Part shown: in pieces, positions 44,690-55,885 of the stretch
How positions within the stretch are numbered: the stretch's first letter is position 1
How the letters are laid out: every line of letters begins with the position of its first letter
Source: Chimonanthus salicifolius
Lineage: Eukaryota; Streptophyta; Magnoliopsida; Laurales; Calycanthaceae
DNA length: 64,000 nucleotides
Reading direction: 5' to 3'
Assembly (NCBI GenBank): GCA_013350335.1
Contig: CM023541.1
Location: forward strand, 60,763,413 to 60,827,412
Notes under the pieces: generated by a model
Databases searched by the model: none
Told to the model about the DNA's origin: nothing
What the model saw: the letters and a program-made list of their open reading frames with translations, nothing else
Position numbers and translations under genes: made by a program

Positions 44690-44735
44690 TGGTGATTCCC
44701 CGTGGAGGACACCTTGGTCTTAAAAAAAATTGGAT
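44690..44735 (+). mobile_element. SINE 3' end
   Basis: GATGGTGATTCCCCGTGGAG then GGACACCTTGGTCTTAAAAA is the same 3' end as in the truncated insertion at 25731-25757. No upstream SINE body is recognisable. Confidence 0.5.
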
Positions 44736-45040
44736 GTTAAGTTACATGTATTTGCTTCGAAGGAACGAATTGTAAGTTGGCCCCTCAAGATTGCTTTTTA
44801 TATATTGGCCCTTTCTAGATAATTTTTTTATTCCACCCCTACTATTTGAGTCACATTTTTTATATGTTTGCCACAATCTTATTTCAGTTGTTTGATCGGC
44901 CGTCCTTAAGATGGTGTGTGGTTGCTGGTAGTAGACCAGTAATCTAGTAGTAGGTGGAAATCCTAACACCTGATTGGTAGATAGATGGTGGACCCACAAC
45001 CAGATGAAGTGCTCGACTGGAAATTGCTTGGCATTCCATC

Positions 45041-45510
45041 CAATGTTATCAAAATCGGACTGAACCGCGGTCGAACCGCCAAAGCCGCAGATCGGTCAGA
45101 GGTTGAAAATCGTTTTGGTAAAAAACCACATAAAATCGGTCAGAACCACGGTTTTATGCGGTTTTGATGATAGAACTGTGAAATTGGAACCGCGGTTCAC
45201 AATTTTTTTAATTTTTTTAATTTTTTTTAATTTTTCCCTTTAAAAATATCAAAAATTAATATTAAATAATGGATATATTTGAAATATAAAGGTTTCTTAC
45301 CATTTATATCCCACGTCTTTCACCGTTTTGGTATATTACTTAGAGTTCGAATGTTTTTTGTAATATTTATATTAATTTATTTCTAAAAGGTGTTTTACTT
45401 AATGTTATATATAATATTTATATTATATTATTCATTGACCGCTTTGACCACGGTTGAACCCAAAATGTCTCGAAGACGGTTCGTTGGATGGTCCGATTCT
45501 AATAACATTG
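45041..45510 (+). mobile_element. Complete TIR element (CAATGTTATCA family), 470 bp
   Basis: The left terminus CAATGTTATCAAAATCGGAC and the inverse of the right terminus, CAATGTTATTAGAATCGGAC, match at 18 of 20 positions. The flanks ATTCCATC and TTCCAATC look like a diverged 8-9 bp target duplication, which would suit a hAT- or Mutator-like MITE. The interior has GAACCGCGGT-type palindromic words and no coding frame. Related copies lie at 16340-16792 (reverse), 41537-41745 and possibly 22010-22186. Confidence 0.75.
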
Positions 45511-45779
45511 TTCCAATCCACTGCTTGCTAATCTGTAATTCAAAATTCAAATCAGGGTTCATTGCACTTAAAACATCATTAATGTTTTAAAACCTCGATG
45601 GTTAATGAAATTATTTTTATATTGATTTAATTAAATTAAATTCACCTATTAGGTGAAATCACTTTAAACTATTTAAGACTTTGTTCTTGTTATATTTTAA
45701 AATAAAATAAAGATACAAAAATGAAAATTATATTACAACTAAAATACCGAAATAATAAATATTGAGAAATGACATTTTC

Positions 45780-45970
45780 CTGACCTGACGGTAAAGAAGC
45801 TCTCTTCATGAAGGCAAGTCTTAAATTCAGTTAATATTCAAACCTCTCTGAGCCATACTCTCTATGGAGTTATTTCTCATCGACTTACCAATATTTAGAT
45901 TGAGAGGTTTACACGTGCTCGTGGGATTAGTCTCTCACCTCCAATATAAGATGAGGGTACCCATTTTATT
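45780..45970. repeat. SINE-like repeat
   Basis: The stretch with GCAAGTCTTAAATTCAG, CTCTCTGAGCCATACTCTC, CATCGACTTACC, TACACGTGCTCGTGGGATTA and CACCTCCAATATAAGATGAGGG is laid out like the SINE copies nearby (AGTCTT...GATCAAG..., ACTTACTC, ACGTGCTC). I cannot set its borders. Confidence 0.35.
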
Positions 45971-45999
45971 CTATGAATGAAAATAAGAAAAAATAAAAA

Positions 46000-47510
46000 T
46001 TATAATAGTTTTTTAGACAAACTATTTTAAGAATTGATTAAATCCAACCAAGATGTACTGTAATTTTTAAACTGTGCAGTTCAATTTGATATTTAAAGCA
46101 GTGTATACACAAAATCTTAACAAGATTATGTTCATCAATGCAACTGCTAAATCTAGTGCTTGTAATTCAAAATCAGTTGAATATAATCTTATTGACTTAC
46201 GTCAGATTTCGCATGTTATCAACAAATTTTATCTAGTTTGTAAGTCCAGGTAAGGAGGGTTATGAAAAAATAGAATGGGATTTTAAAAGCATTAAAGACT
46301 TTTGCCTTTTACTGTGCTGTTTTTAGCCAAACATGACAGTGAGAAACCTCTAAAATATGGAAGAAACAAAACCTAAGAAAGATTTAGGAAATAATGGGAG
46401 AGATTATTTTTCCGAGGAGTATTTGGAGGACAATCAATTAATTAGTGTTTTATTTGATTCAATTCTTTTGGAACTCACAGGTCAGTGCAAGTCAAATGCT
46501 ATGCTTCGTCAAATTTAATATTAATTAATGATATAATAATATAAAATTTTAAAATATAGTTTTAAATACAAAATATGTAAACCGTAATTATATTTTGAAC
46601 TCTTTCGTAAATTATTGTGGGTGGAATGTTCAAACTTTCAAATCATATATCATGGGAAGATTTTTGAATTTGAATTTTAAAAAATTGAAGTATATCAGTT
46701 AAAAAAGTTAAGATTGAATTGGAGTCAAACTGCCAAAAAATATGAGATTTAAAAAAAAAAAAAAAATGGATATCTTTAGTATTGAAAAAATGTAAAATTT
46801 ATAACTGAATTAATTTTTTTTAATTTTTGAAATGAGTTGAACCCAGTCAATCATCCATTGACTGATGGGTGAGCTAAACACACACGCAACATGAAAGAGC
46901 ATGTGGGTTTTGTTATGGGGCAGGGCCCATCTCACCAAGTTTTTGGAGTGTCCCACAACTACCACGTGTACGGTGAGAATTAAGGGGTTGCAGAGTGGGT
47001 CCCTTGATCAATTGCATTGAGAAAATATTATATTTTTGAGCATTGCGTGTGTCGGAAACTTTGAGTTCCGACATACTAAACCAAATTCCACGTATCATCT
47101 GAGACACTAAAATACAGAGTGAAGTAGAAAACAAAGATACAGATAACCAACATAGGGATCAACAGGTTATTCCTTGGAAATTTCTTGGGTAGGATTCTTA
47201 GATTTCTAACTTTCCACAATCCACATTCCACCTCTTGAAAGGAAATTTCGGCATATTTTTCTTGGAAAATCTTGACTTGACCCATTGATTTGAGACGAGT
47301 AGCTTAGATTCTTTTCAGTGTGTAAATTCTTACAATGATAATAGATAAAAAAAAAAAGGCAAAAAGTTATTGGAATAAAATGAAACAATTAATCAAAGTT
47401 CTAATCGCACTTTGTAGTGATGCTTAGTTCTTTTTAATCCTTTATGTTTTACAAGAAAAAAACTAATGTGAGTTATTTTTTAATTTATTTTAAATTTAAT
47501 TATTTATTCT
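46000..47510. other. Gene-poor intergenic DNA
   Basis: AT-rich. A somewhat GC-richer patch at 46900-47020 with CCACGTGTACGG has no gene that I recognise. Confidence 0.45.
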
Positions 47511-47515
47511 TTCAA

Positions 47516-47930
47516 CTCTAAGAGGTTGGTTTGGTGGTCAAAACCTACTTTTGTTCGTAGGAAGTGTTAGATCAAGTCCTCCTTAATACAAAAAAAGGTC
47601 ACTCCTTTTTTGTTTTGTACTTGATGTGTGTGGATTGTGAGATTTATATAGAGTAGTCATTTAGACAACCCACCTTTCTTTTAAGAGACACTTCATTTCA
47701 AATTTTTATGTGAAATTATCATTTTGCCCCTTAATTTTATGTGGAGTAATCATCTTTTTAAAAAAATTGAGCAGCAAAATGGTAATTTTCATAAATTTTT
47801 TTAAAATGAGTTGTCTTTTAAAAGAAAAATAAATTGTCTAAATGGCCACCCTTTATATATTCCCCAGGGTTTAATCAAGTAAGAAGAGTAAGCTGTGTAG
47901 ACACCTTGATATTCAAAAAGAAAAAATCAC
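47516..47930 (+). mobile_element. SINE remnant split by a nested insertion
   Basis: The left part (47516-47607: TTGGTTTGGTGGTCAAAACC, GTGTTAGATCAAGTCCTCC, AAAAAAGGTCACTCC) and the right part (47862-47930: GTAGACACCTTGATATTC then an A-rich end) are the two ends of the SINE family seen at 48735-48917 and 61636-61812. The element at 47645-47860 separates them. Confidence 0.55.
47645..47860. mobile_element. Fold-back MITE (GGGTGGCCATTTAGACAA termini)
   Basis: The left end TATATAGAGTAGTCATTTAG + ACAA is an imperfect inverse of the right end TTGTCTAAATGGCCACCC + TTTATATA, and the inverted similarity continues inwards through CTTTCTTTTAAGAGACA and TTGTCTTTTAAAAGAAA. The whole 216 bp is therefore close to a hairpin. 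It sits inside a SINE. Its termini resemble those at 58096-58418. Confidence 0.65.
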
Positions 47931-48734
47931 TGTTATCTTTACTCAAAACTTCAGTTATGTAAGGCTGATTTTTCGAATTTTATTTCTAGATTTATCCCTA
48001 TCATAAATCATAAAATCAGTTATTTAACATATTTTGCTTTATCTGTTTACATTTTGAATGGTCTATATCTCCTCTTATGTTACAATTTGTAATCTCTTAA
48101 TTATACATATTGGAACTTGCGTTTATATTTTATTTACATAACTAGATCCCTTATACGTATTTTTCTTATCTCATAATCTGTTAGATCTTTTAATTTTTTT
48201 TATAATTAAAAATTAATAAATTTAAATAAGCATTCACAAAATCCTTATTTCATTTCGTGGAAGTGATATCCACCGTTGAATTATAGGAAAGTTTAATTAT
48301 TACAATTACATGCATGCATTCAATATTTTAAGCTGGCATCAATAAGCTTTCTTGGAAATGTACAGTGTATGTTGTAAAATGTCATGCCTTTTCATGGAGT
48401 CATATGGCTTTGACTTTCCTCAAAATAGCAATCCACATAGATTACCTTATCTTCTTCACCGACCATGCCACATAAGGAAAACAAGTTTATATAACACTTA
48501 CCTAAACAATGGGCCATTTATGATTCCTATTTGTAATTCATATAATGAAAATTTTTAAATAGTTAACAAAAGAAGTATTTAAATTTTAAGATCCTAATTT
48601 AAATGTATCTAGTTTTCCAAATTCCGTACAAATCACAAACTTTATCTAAGTGGAGAGTTTTAACCTTCATTTATGAATTTTCTTCAAAGAAGAAAGCATT
48701 TGTTCAAATCAATGGTTAAGATTATTCAGGTGAT

Positions 48735-48917
48735 AATCCAGAGAGTTGGAGTGATGGTCACGAACGTCATAGGAAGCGAGAGCCTTGAGTTCAATTTTTA
48801 CTCTACCCCAAAAGAGTCGTCTCCGTAGACTTACTCAGTGTGTGTTGGTGGGAAGGCTTGTACATATTCAAAGGATTAATCACGTGCTCTAAGAGATTTA
48901 AAAACCATGATCATAAA
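48735..48917 (+). mobile_element. tRNA-derived SINE with target-site duplication
   Basis: AAGATTATTCAGGTGAT (48718-48734) and AAGATTATTCAAGTGAT (48918-48934) flank a 183-bp body. Near its left end are GGAGTGATGGTCACGAACG, which fits a polymerase III A box, and GAGTTCAATTTTT, which fits a B box. The tail is A-rich and followed by the second duplication. Confidence 0.75.
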
Positions 48918-48934
48918 AAGATTATTCAAGTGAT

Positions 48935-49463
48935 TGTTCTTCTTTTTCCACTCAATTACACATCTCGCATGGGCCAAATTATATTATTAGCCACTTAGAT
49001 CGTTTGTATTTATAAAAAATCAATAATTTTCAAGGGATCAGCAAATGATATTTAAAATAATTCCTTAAATTAATGTTGAAATCCTTGATTGTAGAAAGAG
49101 ATAAACGAGTGCTTAAAGAAATTAATACAGATAATTAAGAAAAAGATTAAAAAGTCAAGCCGGTAAGACTAACGGTGAAAAGAACAAGTGGATCGAAAAG
49201 TATGGATCAAGAAACACTGTACAAACCTCACACCTCACGGTATCAGCATGGATGCAGAAGAATGACCAGAATGCCCTCAAAGGATCATACGTTTCCATCC
49301 AAATAAATTTGTCAAAATACATTCAAAATTTTAGAATTAAGCTACAAAATTTACACAATTAGATTGATATATGTTCAATGATCCATAGAAGGATAGTTAA
49401 GTGGCTAAAAAAGTGGATTAGGCTTTATTACTTCTTTTGAATTGATGGAGCTCTTGAAGAGAT
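48935..49463. other. Intergenic DNA between SINE and duplicated segment
   Basis: I see no gene, RNA or repeat here. Confidence 0.4.
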
Positions 49464-50081
49464 AGATTATGTAATGTAATTATCATTTATTTGCTTTTTA
49501 CAATTGAAAAAGTATTAACTATTTGTTTAGTGAATAATAAAGGTGGATCAAATGGCATTTGAATATTTTTTTTTTGATATATAAAGTAAATCTAAAACAC
49601 CGACAAACATAACTAATTTTTAATGAAAAATGAAAAGACGATAAATTTAAATGATAAATGAAACATGTACTAATATTCAATTTGTGGTCCTATATAACAA
49701 TTTATGATTTTCTCAAATACTCAATGAGATGGCTACTTCATACTCACCTTGCACCTCAAATTAAGATGGCCCATTTGGTAGGGCTCACTTTTGCAAAAAG
49801 GTTCATATTTTGTCAACAAAATAACAATGATCCATCCGTTGGAATTATTCAATAAGAGCAAAAAGGATAATTTACTTGTGCTTATTAAGAAGACACCGAT
49901 TGTTTCGAAATTAAACATCAAATGGTAAAATCACCCATTCAAATGATGTAGCATCACCTGACTCAATATAGTAGAATATTTATGTCACGTACGTGGCAGA
50001 TAATTTTAATATACCGACTGGTTATTATGTCTATTCATTTTCCTATTCTCGAATATAAATTCGCACATAAACTATTAATAG
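49464..50081. repeat. Duplicated segment, copy 2
   Basis: Direct-orientation copy of 36855-37641 without the roughly 180-bp insert of copy 1, but with about 45 extra bases near 49875-49920. The two copies start and stop at matching points, which argues for a duplicated unit or a mobile element with unrecognised ends. Confidence 0.85.
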
Positions 50082-50729
50082 CTAAGACTGTAATCATTGA
50101 CACTTCATAATTGTACTTGATTAATGATCTCGTAAACATTATTGGTAAAATCGAGAATATATGAAGCTCATTACAATTCTTTTTATAATTATACTCAAAT
50201 AAATGTCTATAAAGTTCGAGGGTCTTTCGCCTATTTGTCTGGTCAATAGGTAAGTCCATCTAATGATTAACTTAAATATCTTGTACTATTGAATTTAAAT
50301 TAGTTCGAAGTGCCGCTTAACTCTCTCGACTGCAATATTGCACACGTATCGATAGTAATAACTTCTTTATAATTTAAATAATCCGTTCCCATATTATTAC
50401 TTTTAATTTAAGAATCCAAATTCTAGAAACAGAAGGTCATTTGGGTAAAATTGAGATGACCATCCCACCCAACTTAGGAAACTCATGCGATCCTTTCTGC
50501 AATTTGCTTCCGCTCTCGTTTTCTTTACTCTTCTAAACTTGTAAAGCCGTAGAAAAAAAGAGGTTAAGGAATACAACGGCACCTGTTTTACTTGCCCACG
50601 AAAAGAGGTTAATAAGAGATTAGAAAGGATTAGGAGATGTTAATTGAGAGGATTCTCTTCAGTCAAAGAGTCACTGACGTGTTCCACAACCCAATGATTT
50701 GACTATCTTTTTTAACCGAATCGGCGTAC

Positions 50730-51020
50730 TAGCTCACGTGACCCTTAGCCCCGATTCCAACGCCCCTCCACCCCTCCTCCTCCTCCCATTGGCACCGTTG
50801 TACAGCCACGTGTCTTCTATCAACACGTCAGATCCCCAGATGCGGCGCCGCGTTCCTCAACCCGGACGGAACCGGATCTGTCCAGCCGAACCGGTCGAGA
50901 TCCCGTGGGGGTAAAACCGTCATTTGCAATTTTTGGAAAATAGAATTCCTTATTCCGGTCTTTCCGATTTCGGCTGTTGGGGATCCTATAAAACAGCATT
51001 TTCACCATTCCACACTCCTC
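50730..51020 (+). promoter_or_regulatory. Promoter of the CRF gene (G-boxes, CCAAT, TATA)
   Basis: CACGTG G-boxes at 50735-50740 and 50807-50812 (the second as CCACGTGTC, ABRE-like), an inverted CCAAT box at 50787-50791, and TATAAA at 50987-50992. Transcription from this TATA box would give a leader of about 440 nt before the start codon at 51461. ABRE/G-box sites would suit ABA or light control; that is inference. Confidence 0.6.
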
Positions 51021-51411
51021 TCCATCCACCAACTGCAGCCTTTTCCTCCTCTCTCGTTTCCTCTCTCTCTCCCTCAAGCTTTCCCCTCAACACTCTTTTC
51101 TCCCCCTTCGGGTGTAGATTCTCGAGAAAGAGGTTTTCGAAGATTCTGTATTTCTTGGATTTCTACTCTTTTTCTCTCTTCAATACACTCGTGTCCTTTT
51201 CCTTTTCCTCTTTTTCCCTCCCATCGTTTCATTTTCTAGCCGTTTTGGTCTCTCTCTGCTCATCTCTACCCCTCTCTACTCTCTACTCATCTCTACCCGT
51301 CTTTATCCCTGGCCTGGAGTTTCTCAGGAATCTCTTGCTCTCTCTTCTTGTTTTTTTGGAATCTATTTTTCCTCGAGTTTTCATTTACTGGGCGCTTCTC
51401 GCGCTTGAAAA

Positions 51412-51438
51412 ATGCATATAGTGAAAATAATAAGTTGA
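51412..51438 (+). promoter_or_regulatory. Short uORF in the CRF leader
   Basis: The only ATG I find between the predicted transcription start and the CRF start codon. It encodes MHIVKIIS and stops at 51436-51438, 22 nt before the main ATG. The long leader before it is strongly CT-rich (51005-51360). Confidence 0.55.
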
Positions 51439-51460
51439 AGGAAGAGAGGCATACATTACA

Positions 51461-52420
51461 ATGGACCAGAGTATTTATTCTGCCATCAAATACACCGAGC
51501 ACCGAAGTCTGACGCGAAAGGTCACCAGACCGCCACGCCCCAGGCAGGTCGACCGAAATCTGACGCAAAACACTGGGAAATGCCCCAGAATGGTGCGAAT
51601 CTCAGTCACCGATGGCAACGCCACCGACTCTTCCAGTGATGAAGAGTCAGAGAACTTTTTATTCCCTCGCCAGCGAGTCAAGCGCTACGTGAGCGAGATC
51701 AGCGTCGAGCCCTGTTCCTTCCGTGAAAATAACGTCCTCAGCAGATCCATTAAGAACGGAAGAAAGAAGCAGGCGATGGTACGCAACCAGTCGGGTCAGA
51801 AGTTCCGCGGCGTCAGACAAAGGCCGTGGGGGAAGTGGGCCGCGGAGATCCGAGACCCGACCAGACGGGTTCGTCTCTGGCTTGGGACTTATGACACGGC
51901 CGAGGAGGCCGCGAAGGTGTACGACACTGCCGCGATTCAGCTCCGCGGCCCCGACGCACTGACGAACTTCGCTGCGACTCCTGCTTCGGAGGCTAAGCCG
52001 AAGCCGGAGATTCAAGTTGCGTCAGTCGCAGGCGAGGAATCCTCCGACGAGTGTCAGAACCTCCCATCTCCAACTTCTGTCCTCCGTTTCTGCTCTTCAT
52101 CATCCTCCTCCACCGACGAGATCAGCGGCAAGGTCCAGCCTCCCCCGGCCAAGGAGGCGACTGAGGAGACGACGAGCTCTCAATTGCATCCCAACTTCGC
52201 CAACGAGTTTTTATCCTGGGATACGCCGTTCCTCGGCGACTTCCCGGAACTGGAGAGTCAGGTGCCTTTATTTCTCGACGATGCGGCGCACGATAGCCTC
52301 CTGCGAGATGATTACCCCGATATTTTTCTAGATTGCGCCGTTGATTACTCGTGCCAATTAGACGACTCATTTCCTGATATCGGCGATTTATTTGCGTCGG
52401 ACCCTCTTCTCTCCTTCTGA
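51461..52420 (+). CDS. Cytokinin response factor-type AP2/ERF transcription factor (group VI)
   Basis: Intron-less, 319 residues. The N-terminus carries the CRF (TEH) domain: [15 protein letters not shown] (10-24), [20 protein letters not shown] (43-62), [19 protein letters not shown] (66-84). The single AP2 domain at about 114-171 starts [20 protein letters not shown] and includes [29 protein letters not shown] motif (203-210), known in this group as a putative MAP-kinase site, follows, then a Ser run and an acidic C-terminus ending [16 protein letters not shown]. CRFs are nuclear activators induced by cytokinin and stress; they bind GCC-box-like DNA and interact with two-component phosphotransfer proteins. 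Start context ACAATGG is strong. The gene is GC-rich against its flanks. Assignment to the clade is firm; the numbered orthologue is not decided. Confidence 0.96.
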   Translation: MDQSIYSAIKYTEHRSLTRKVTRPPRPRQVDRNLTQNTGKCPRMVRISVTDGNATDSSSDEESENFLFPRQRVKRYVSEISVEPCSFRENNVLSRSIKNGRKKQAMVRNQSGQKFRGVRQRPWGKWAAEIRDPTRRVRLWLGTYDTAEEAAKVYDTAAIQLRGPDALTNFAATPASEAKPKPEIQVASVAGEESSDECQNLPSPTSVLRFCSSSSSSTDEISGKVQPPPAKEATEETTSSQLHPNFANEFLSWDTPFLGDFPELESQVPLFLDDAAHDSLLRDDYPDIFLDCAVDYSCQLDDSFPDIGDLFASDPLLSF

Positions 52421-52900
52421 GACTTGACGATTAATCGGCAGATTTTGGTGAGCCGGGAAAAAAGCGGCCTTTTCTTTTTTATTTACAGTAATGTTAAAAT
52501 ATCTGAGTTTTTTATATTTATTTTATTCGTTCTTTTAATGCTTCCGTTAAGGTTAACGGAGACGGAGAGTCAGTAACTGAGTTGGAAGTTTAAACGTGAA
52601 AGGTCGGACTTTTTTTATTTCTTTTTTCTTTTCTTTTTTGGTGGGTTTTGTTTATTCATGTTTTGGGTGTGTAAAGTCCATCTGGACTCTCTTGAAAAAA
52701 TATCAGAGATTTTTCGATAGAGGATATTTTTGTCTATTTTATTTGCACTGCTTCGATTTGTGTAGCTTATGTGTTTTGATCGTGGATGGACCCTGATATG
52801 ACGCGTGGCTTACTTAATCGTGGGCCCACTATCTCTGTTAAATGAATGACGGACTGTTACAGTGGACACATACGTGACAGCATTTTCCCAATCAAACTGA
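52421..52900 (+). other. 3' untranslated and flanking region of the CRF gene
   Basis: T-rich sequence after the TGA, with TTTATATTTATTTTATTCG-like AT runs from 52500, without an exact poly(A) signal that I can fix. No further coding sequence. Confidence 0.4.
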
Positions 52901-54510
52901 GTCGCTTTTAAATTTTGAGTTGAGTTGACTCGGCATTCAGGTTTCAAAATAAAAACAGTCGGAGGAGACTCGACAGCATATATGAAATTGAAAATCAGTC
53001 AAAGTAGTCTCCATGCCACCTGAACCAATGAATTGATTATGACTTCAGTCTAGATGTGTGTTAACACAACCTGAGTTCGAGTGTCAATTGACTCAAGTTC
53101 AATTCTACAGCACCGAGTTTGTTTGATTTTTATAACTTTAATGCATTGAAAATTTCTGTCAAATAGGACACTATGTTTCAGAAGTATTAAAGATATCATC
53201 TTTTAGTTTAAATAATATTTGTTAAAAAACAAATCCATATTAATTATTTTTAAAGAAAGTCCGATTTTTGACATTTAAAATATATAGTATCTTAAAAAAT
53301 GACAGTGTCATTGATTATCTTTGAATTAAAGATTTTTTTCATTCATAATGAAGCCTAACTCGTGCAACCAACACAGCTACAGCTATTGTGATTGTTGGGT
53401 CAGTAGACCAATCCGAACCAACCAATTGATTGGAATATAGATCGGTTGGCTAATGGGTTCACCCACTTCCAAAATCAATGCAACCATTATGGACAATTAA
53501 ATGTACTTGGGAGTTTGGATCCAGCCATTCCATGGGCCAAGGCTCAACCAAAATGGGCCTATTTTTCCTCTCACATTTTCGATATAATATGATAGATGAT
53601 ATTTAAAAATAAATTATTACAAATAAAAATGATGACCAGTGTTCGACCAACATTATTATATTATATTTGAAAAATGAATTTTTAATTTTAATGCATGAAT
53701 GAGTCGGTCAGAAATAAGATAGTTTGAATTAGAGCCGTGCTCGGAACTCGCAGTGTGAAAGCGGTTTGGGTTTATTCTAATGGCCCAAAGCCCGGTGCTT
53801 GCCAGTCTCTAGAGACTTGAATGGTATCTTCTTGGCGATCTTCGCTCTTCCTCTACACGAGTGAGCGTGACCTGACAAGTGCGAACATGCCACATGGACA
53901 GATGGCTGTGATTTAAATCCTATTTCCTTCTCTCTCTTTTTTTTTCTTTGCTTAGACAGTGGGGGTTTTTAGTAAAATTCAGTGGGGTGGTTTTAGTAAA
54001 ATTCAGTGGGAAATTAGAAATGAAAGAGGGAGATAGTGTTAGAGAGAAAGAGAGGAGACTGCAATAAGGGGGGGAGGCCTGTTCTGCTTTGGGTGGACGG
54101 CTTTTGTATGTTTTTCTGTCGGTTGGTAGAAATTTGGAGAGTGGAGCTATAAAAATAGCGCGTGCTGTAGCAGTATTTTGGAAAGAGGGAATTCTATGAT
54201 ATCTTCCTACTGGCGTGGCCCACCCAATGGACGGTCTGTAAAAAGGAAAAATCATGTTCCAGCCCCAAGAGGAACAGTTCAGATTTAATCCATTCCAGTG
54301 AAGACATAATCTTGTAGGACCTACCTCAGTCTCAGATGGGCTACACTCGTTGAAATGGAAGACATTAATAGGTCCTCTTACAGTATCTCAATTGCTAATC
54401 TCTCACTTAGTATATTTTAAAGACACCGAATATTACTTGGGGAAATGTTACGCTGAATTTCCCACAATCACACTTAATTCAAAGGCCAGTGATCCTTCGA
54501 TGGACATTTG
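52901..54510. other. Gene-poor intergenic DNA
   Basis: 53040-53110 contains direct GAGTTCGAG/CTCAAGTTCAA words, and AAAATTCAGTGGG is repeated at 53974 and 53998 within a 24-bp tandem unit. No gene recognised. Confidence 0.4.
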
Positions 54511-54597
54511 TGTTTAGTAACACAGGTTTTAGTGTATTTTCGATTTTACCCTTCGCATGAACAGTAAAATTTCAATGAGTTAATTTTTATTTTCATG

Positions 54598-54835
54598 TGA
54601 ATTTTAGCCAGTCGATTTGAAATTTCGGAGAACCGAATTGCACTGTTCGTGAATTTTTGCAAGCCGACTTGCAATTTCGGAAAGCTGAATTGCACTGTTC
54701 ATGAATTTTGACGAGCCGACTTACAATTTCGGCGAGCCGATATGCACTTTTCATGAATTTTGGAGAGCCGATTTGCACTGTTCATAAATTTTGACGACCC
54801 GGCTTGCAATTCCGGCGAGCTGATTGTACTGTTAA
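54598..54835. repeat. 52-bp minisatellite, five units
   Basis: Units 54598-54649, 54650-54701, 54702-54753, 54754-54784 and 54785-54835. Each starts TGAATTTT (TAAATTTT in the last) and ends GCACTGTTCA or similar, with GCCGACTTGCAATTTCGG and GAGCCGAATTGCACTG inside. Unit 4 lacks 21 internal bases. The unit itself looks like two related halves (GAGCCGACTTGCAATTTC and GAGCCGAATTGCACTGTTC). It may lie inside a TIR element, since ACACAGGTTTTAGTG (54520-54534) and CACGATAAATCTGTGT (54889-54904) are imperfect inverses. Confidence 0.9.
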
Positions 54836-55734
54836 TGAATTTGGGATTCTTTTTTCTTGGATATGACAGGTGGATGACAAATTAGACATCACGATAAATC
54901 TGTGTCTGTATACACAAAATGCTCATGTAAAGATCGCTAGCCTAATTAAAAATTATAGACGTGATAAGTTTGAGAGCATTAAAATCGAATCACTGGTAAG
55001 AGGCATGGGCCATCTATTATGGCCTTAATTCCTTGTCTTGGACATGGCCAAACTACCATATGTCTATATACAATTTTTTTTTTATGGACTTCATGAAGAC
55101 CCATTTCTTGAGTAAATTTAAATAGTTTAAAATTAATTTTTTTTCTTTTAAATTTAACTCAACAAAGTATCTAAGATTTTCAATTAAGATGTCTGATAGC
55201 ACTGTCCCTCTTGGCTCTTGCACGCACTTGCGGTGCGGGTTGAGTTATGAAGTCACGTGTTTTGTCACAGGCGACACTGAACTCCAATTTCTAGAAATTG
55301 GGTGGGGTCCTCAACCCGATTCCATGGAGATTTGGTCCAGGACTCTAAGCTGTGATCAAAAGTCAATCCATTTTCATTTTATGGCCCACTTTCAACCCTT
55401 CTCAAGTCTGTTCTTCATAATAATTCTAGGTTAATAAACAATATTCATCAGGGCCCCACCTACTAAAAATGTGTGGCCCATGAATCGTGATACTTTATTT
55501 CGGATTTTAAAGCAATATTTTTAACATGGCTAATGTCAAATGACATAAAAAGTAGAAGGTTTTTATAATTTAAAATAGTTTAATTTGTGTACTATTCACA
55601 CACCGAATTTACTTTTTTTTTTAATGTGAATATAGTCTTGTTTAAAATGTTTGTGTAATATAAGGTCTAAAAAGCTATATTAATCAAATTAGTGGACTGA
55701 ATGTTTAAAGGTTTGAATAAATTTAAAAACTGTC

Positions 55735-55885
55735 TAAGATGCGAAAGGTCGTGGATTTAAATTACTCTCATACAAAAAGTTCACTTTTCATAAGGTTACT
55801 TAATGTGGGTAGACATGGAGGTTTGTACATGAATAAAAAATTAGTTGGATGCTCTAAAAGGTCTGAATACCTTAATCTTAAAAAA
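55735..55885 (+). mobile_element. SINE remnant
   Basis: AGATGCGAAAGGTCGTGGAT, TTCACTTTTCATAAG, TACATGAATAAAAAATTAGT and GAATACCTTAATCTTAAAAA follow the same order as the SINE at 48735-48917, with an A-rich end. I found no target-site duplication. Confidence 0.5.

Noticed and set aside
54593..54778. Minus-strand frame with repeated peptide words
   Set aside because: It is the translation of the 52-bp minisatellite.
54598..54835. CRISPR-like array
   Set aside because: Units are directly adjacent without unique spacers, and the DNA is plant nuclear.
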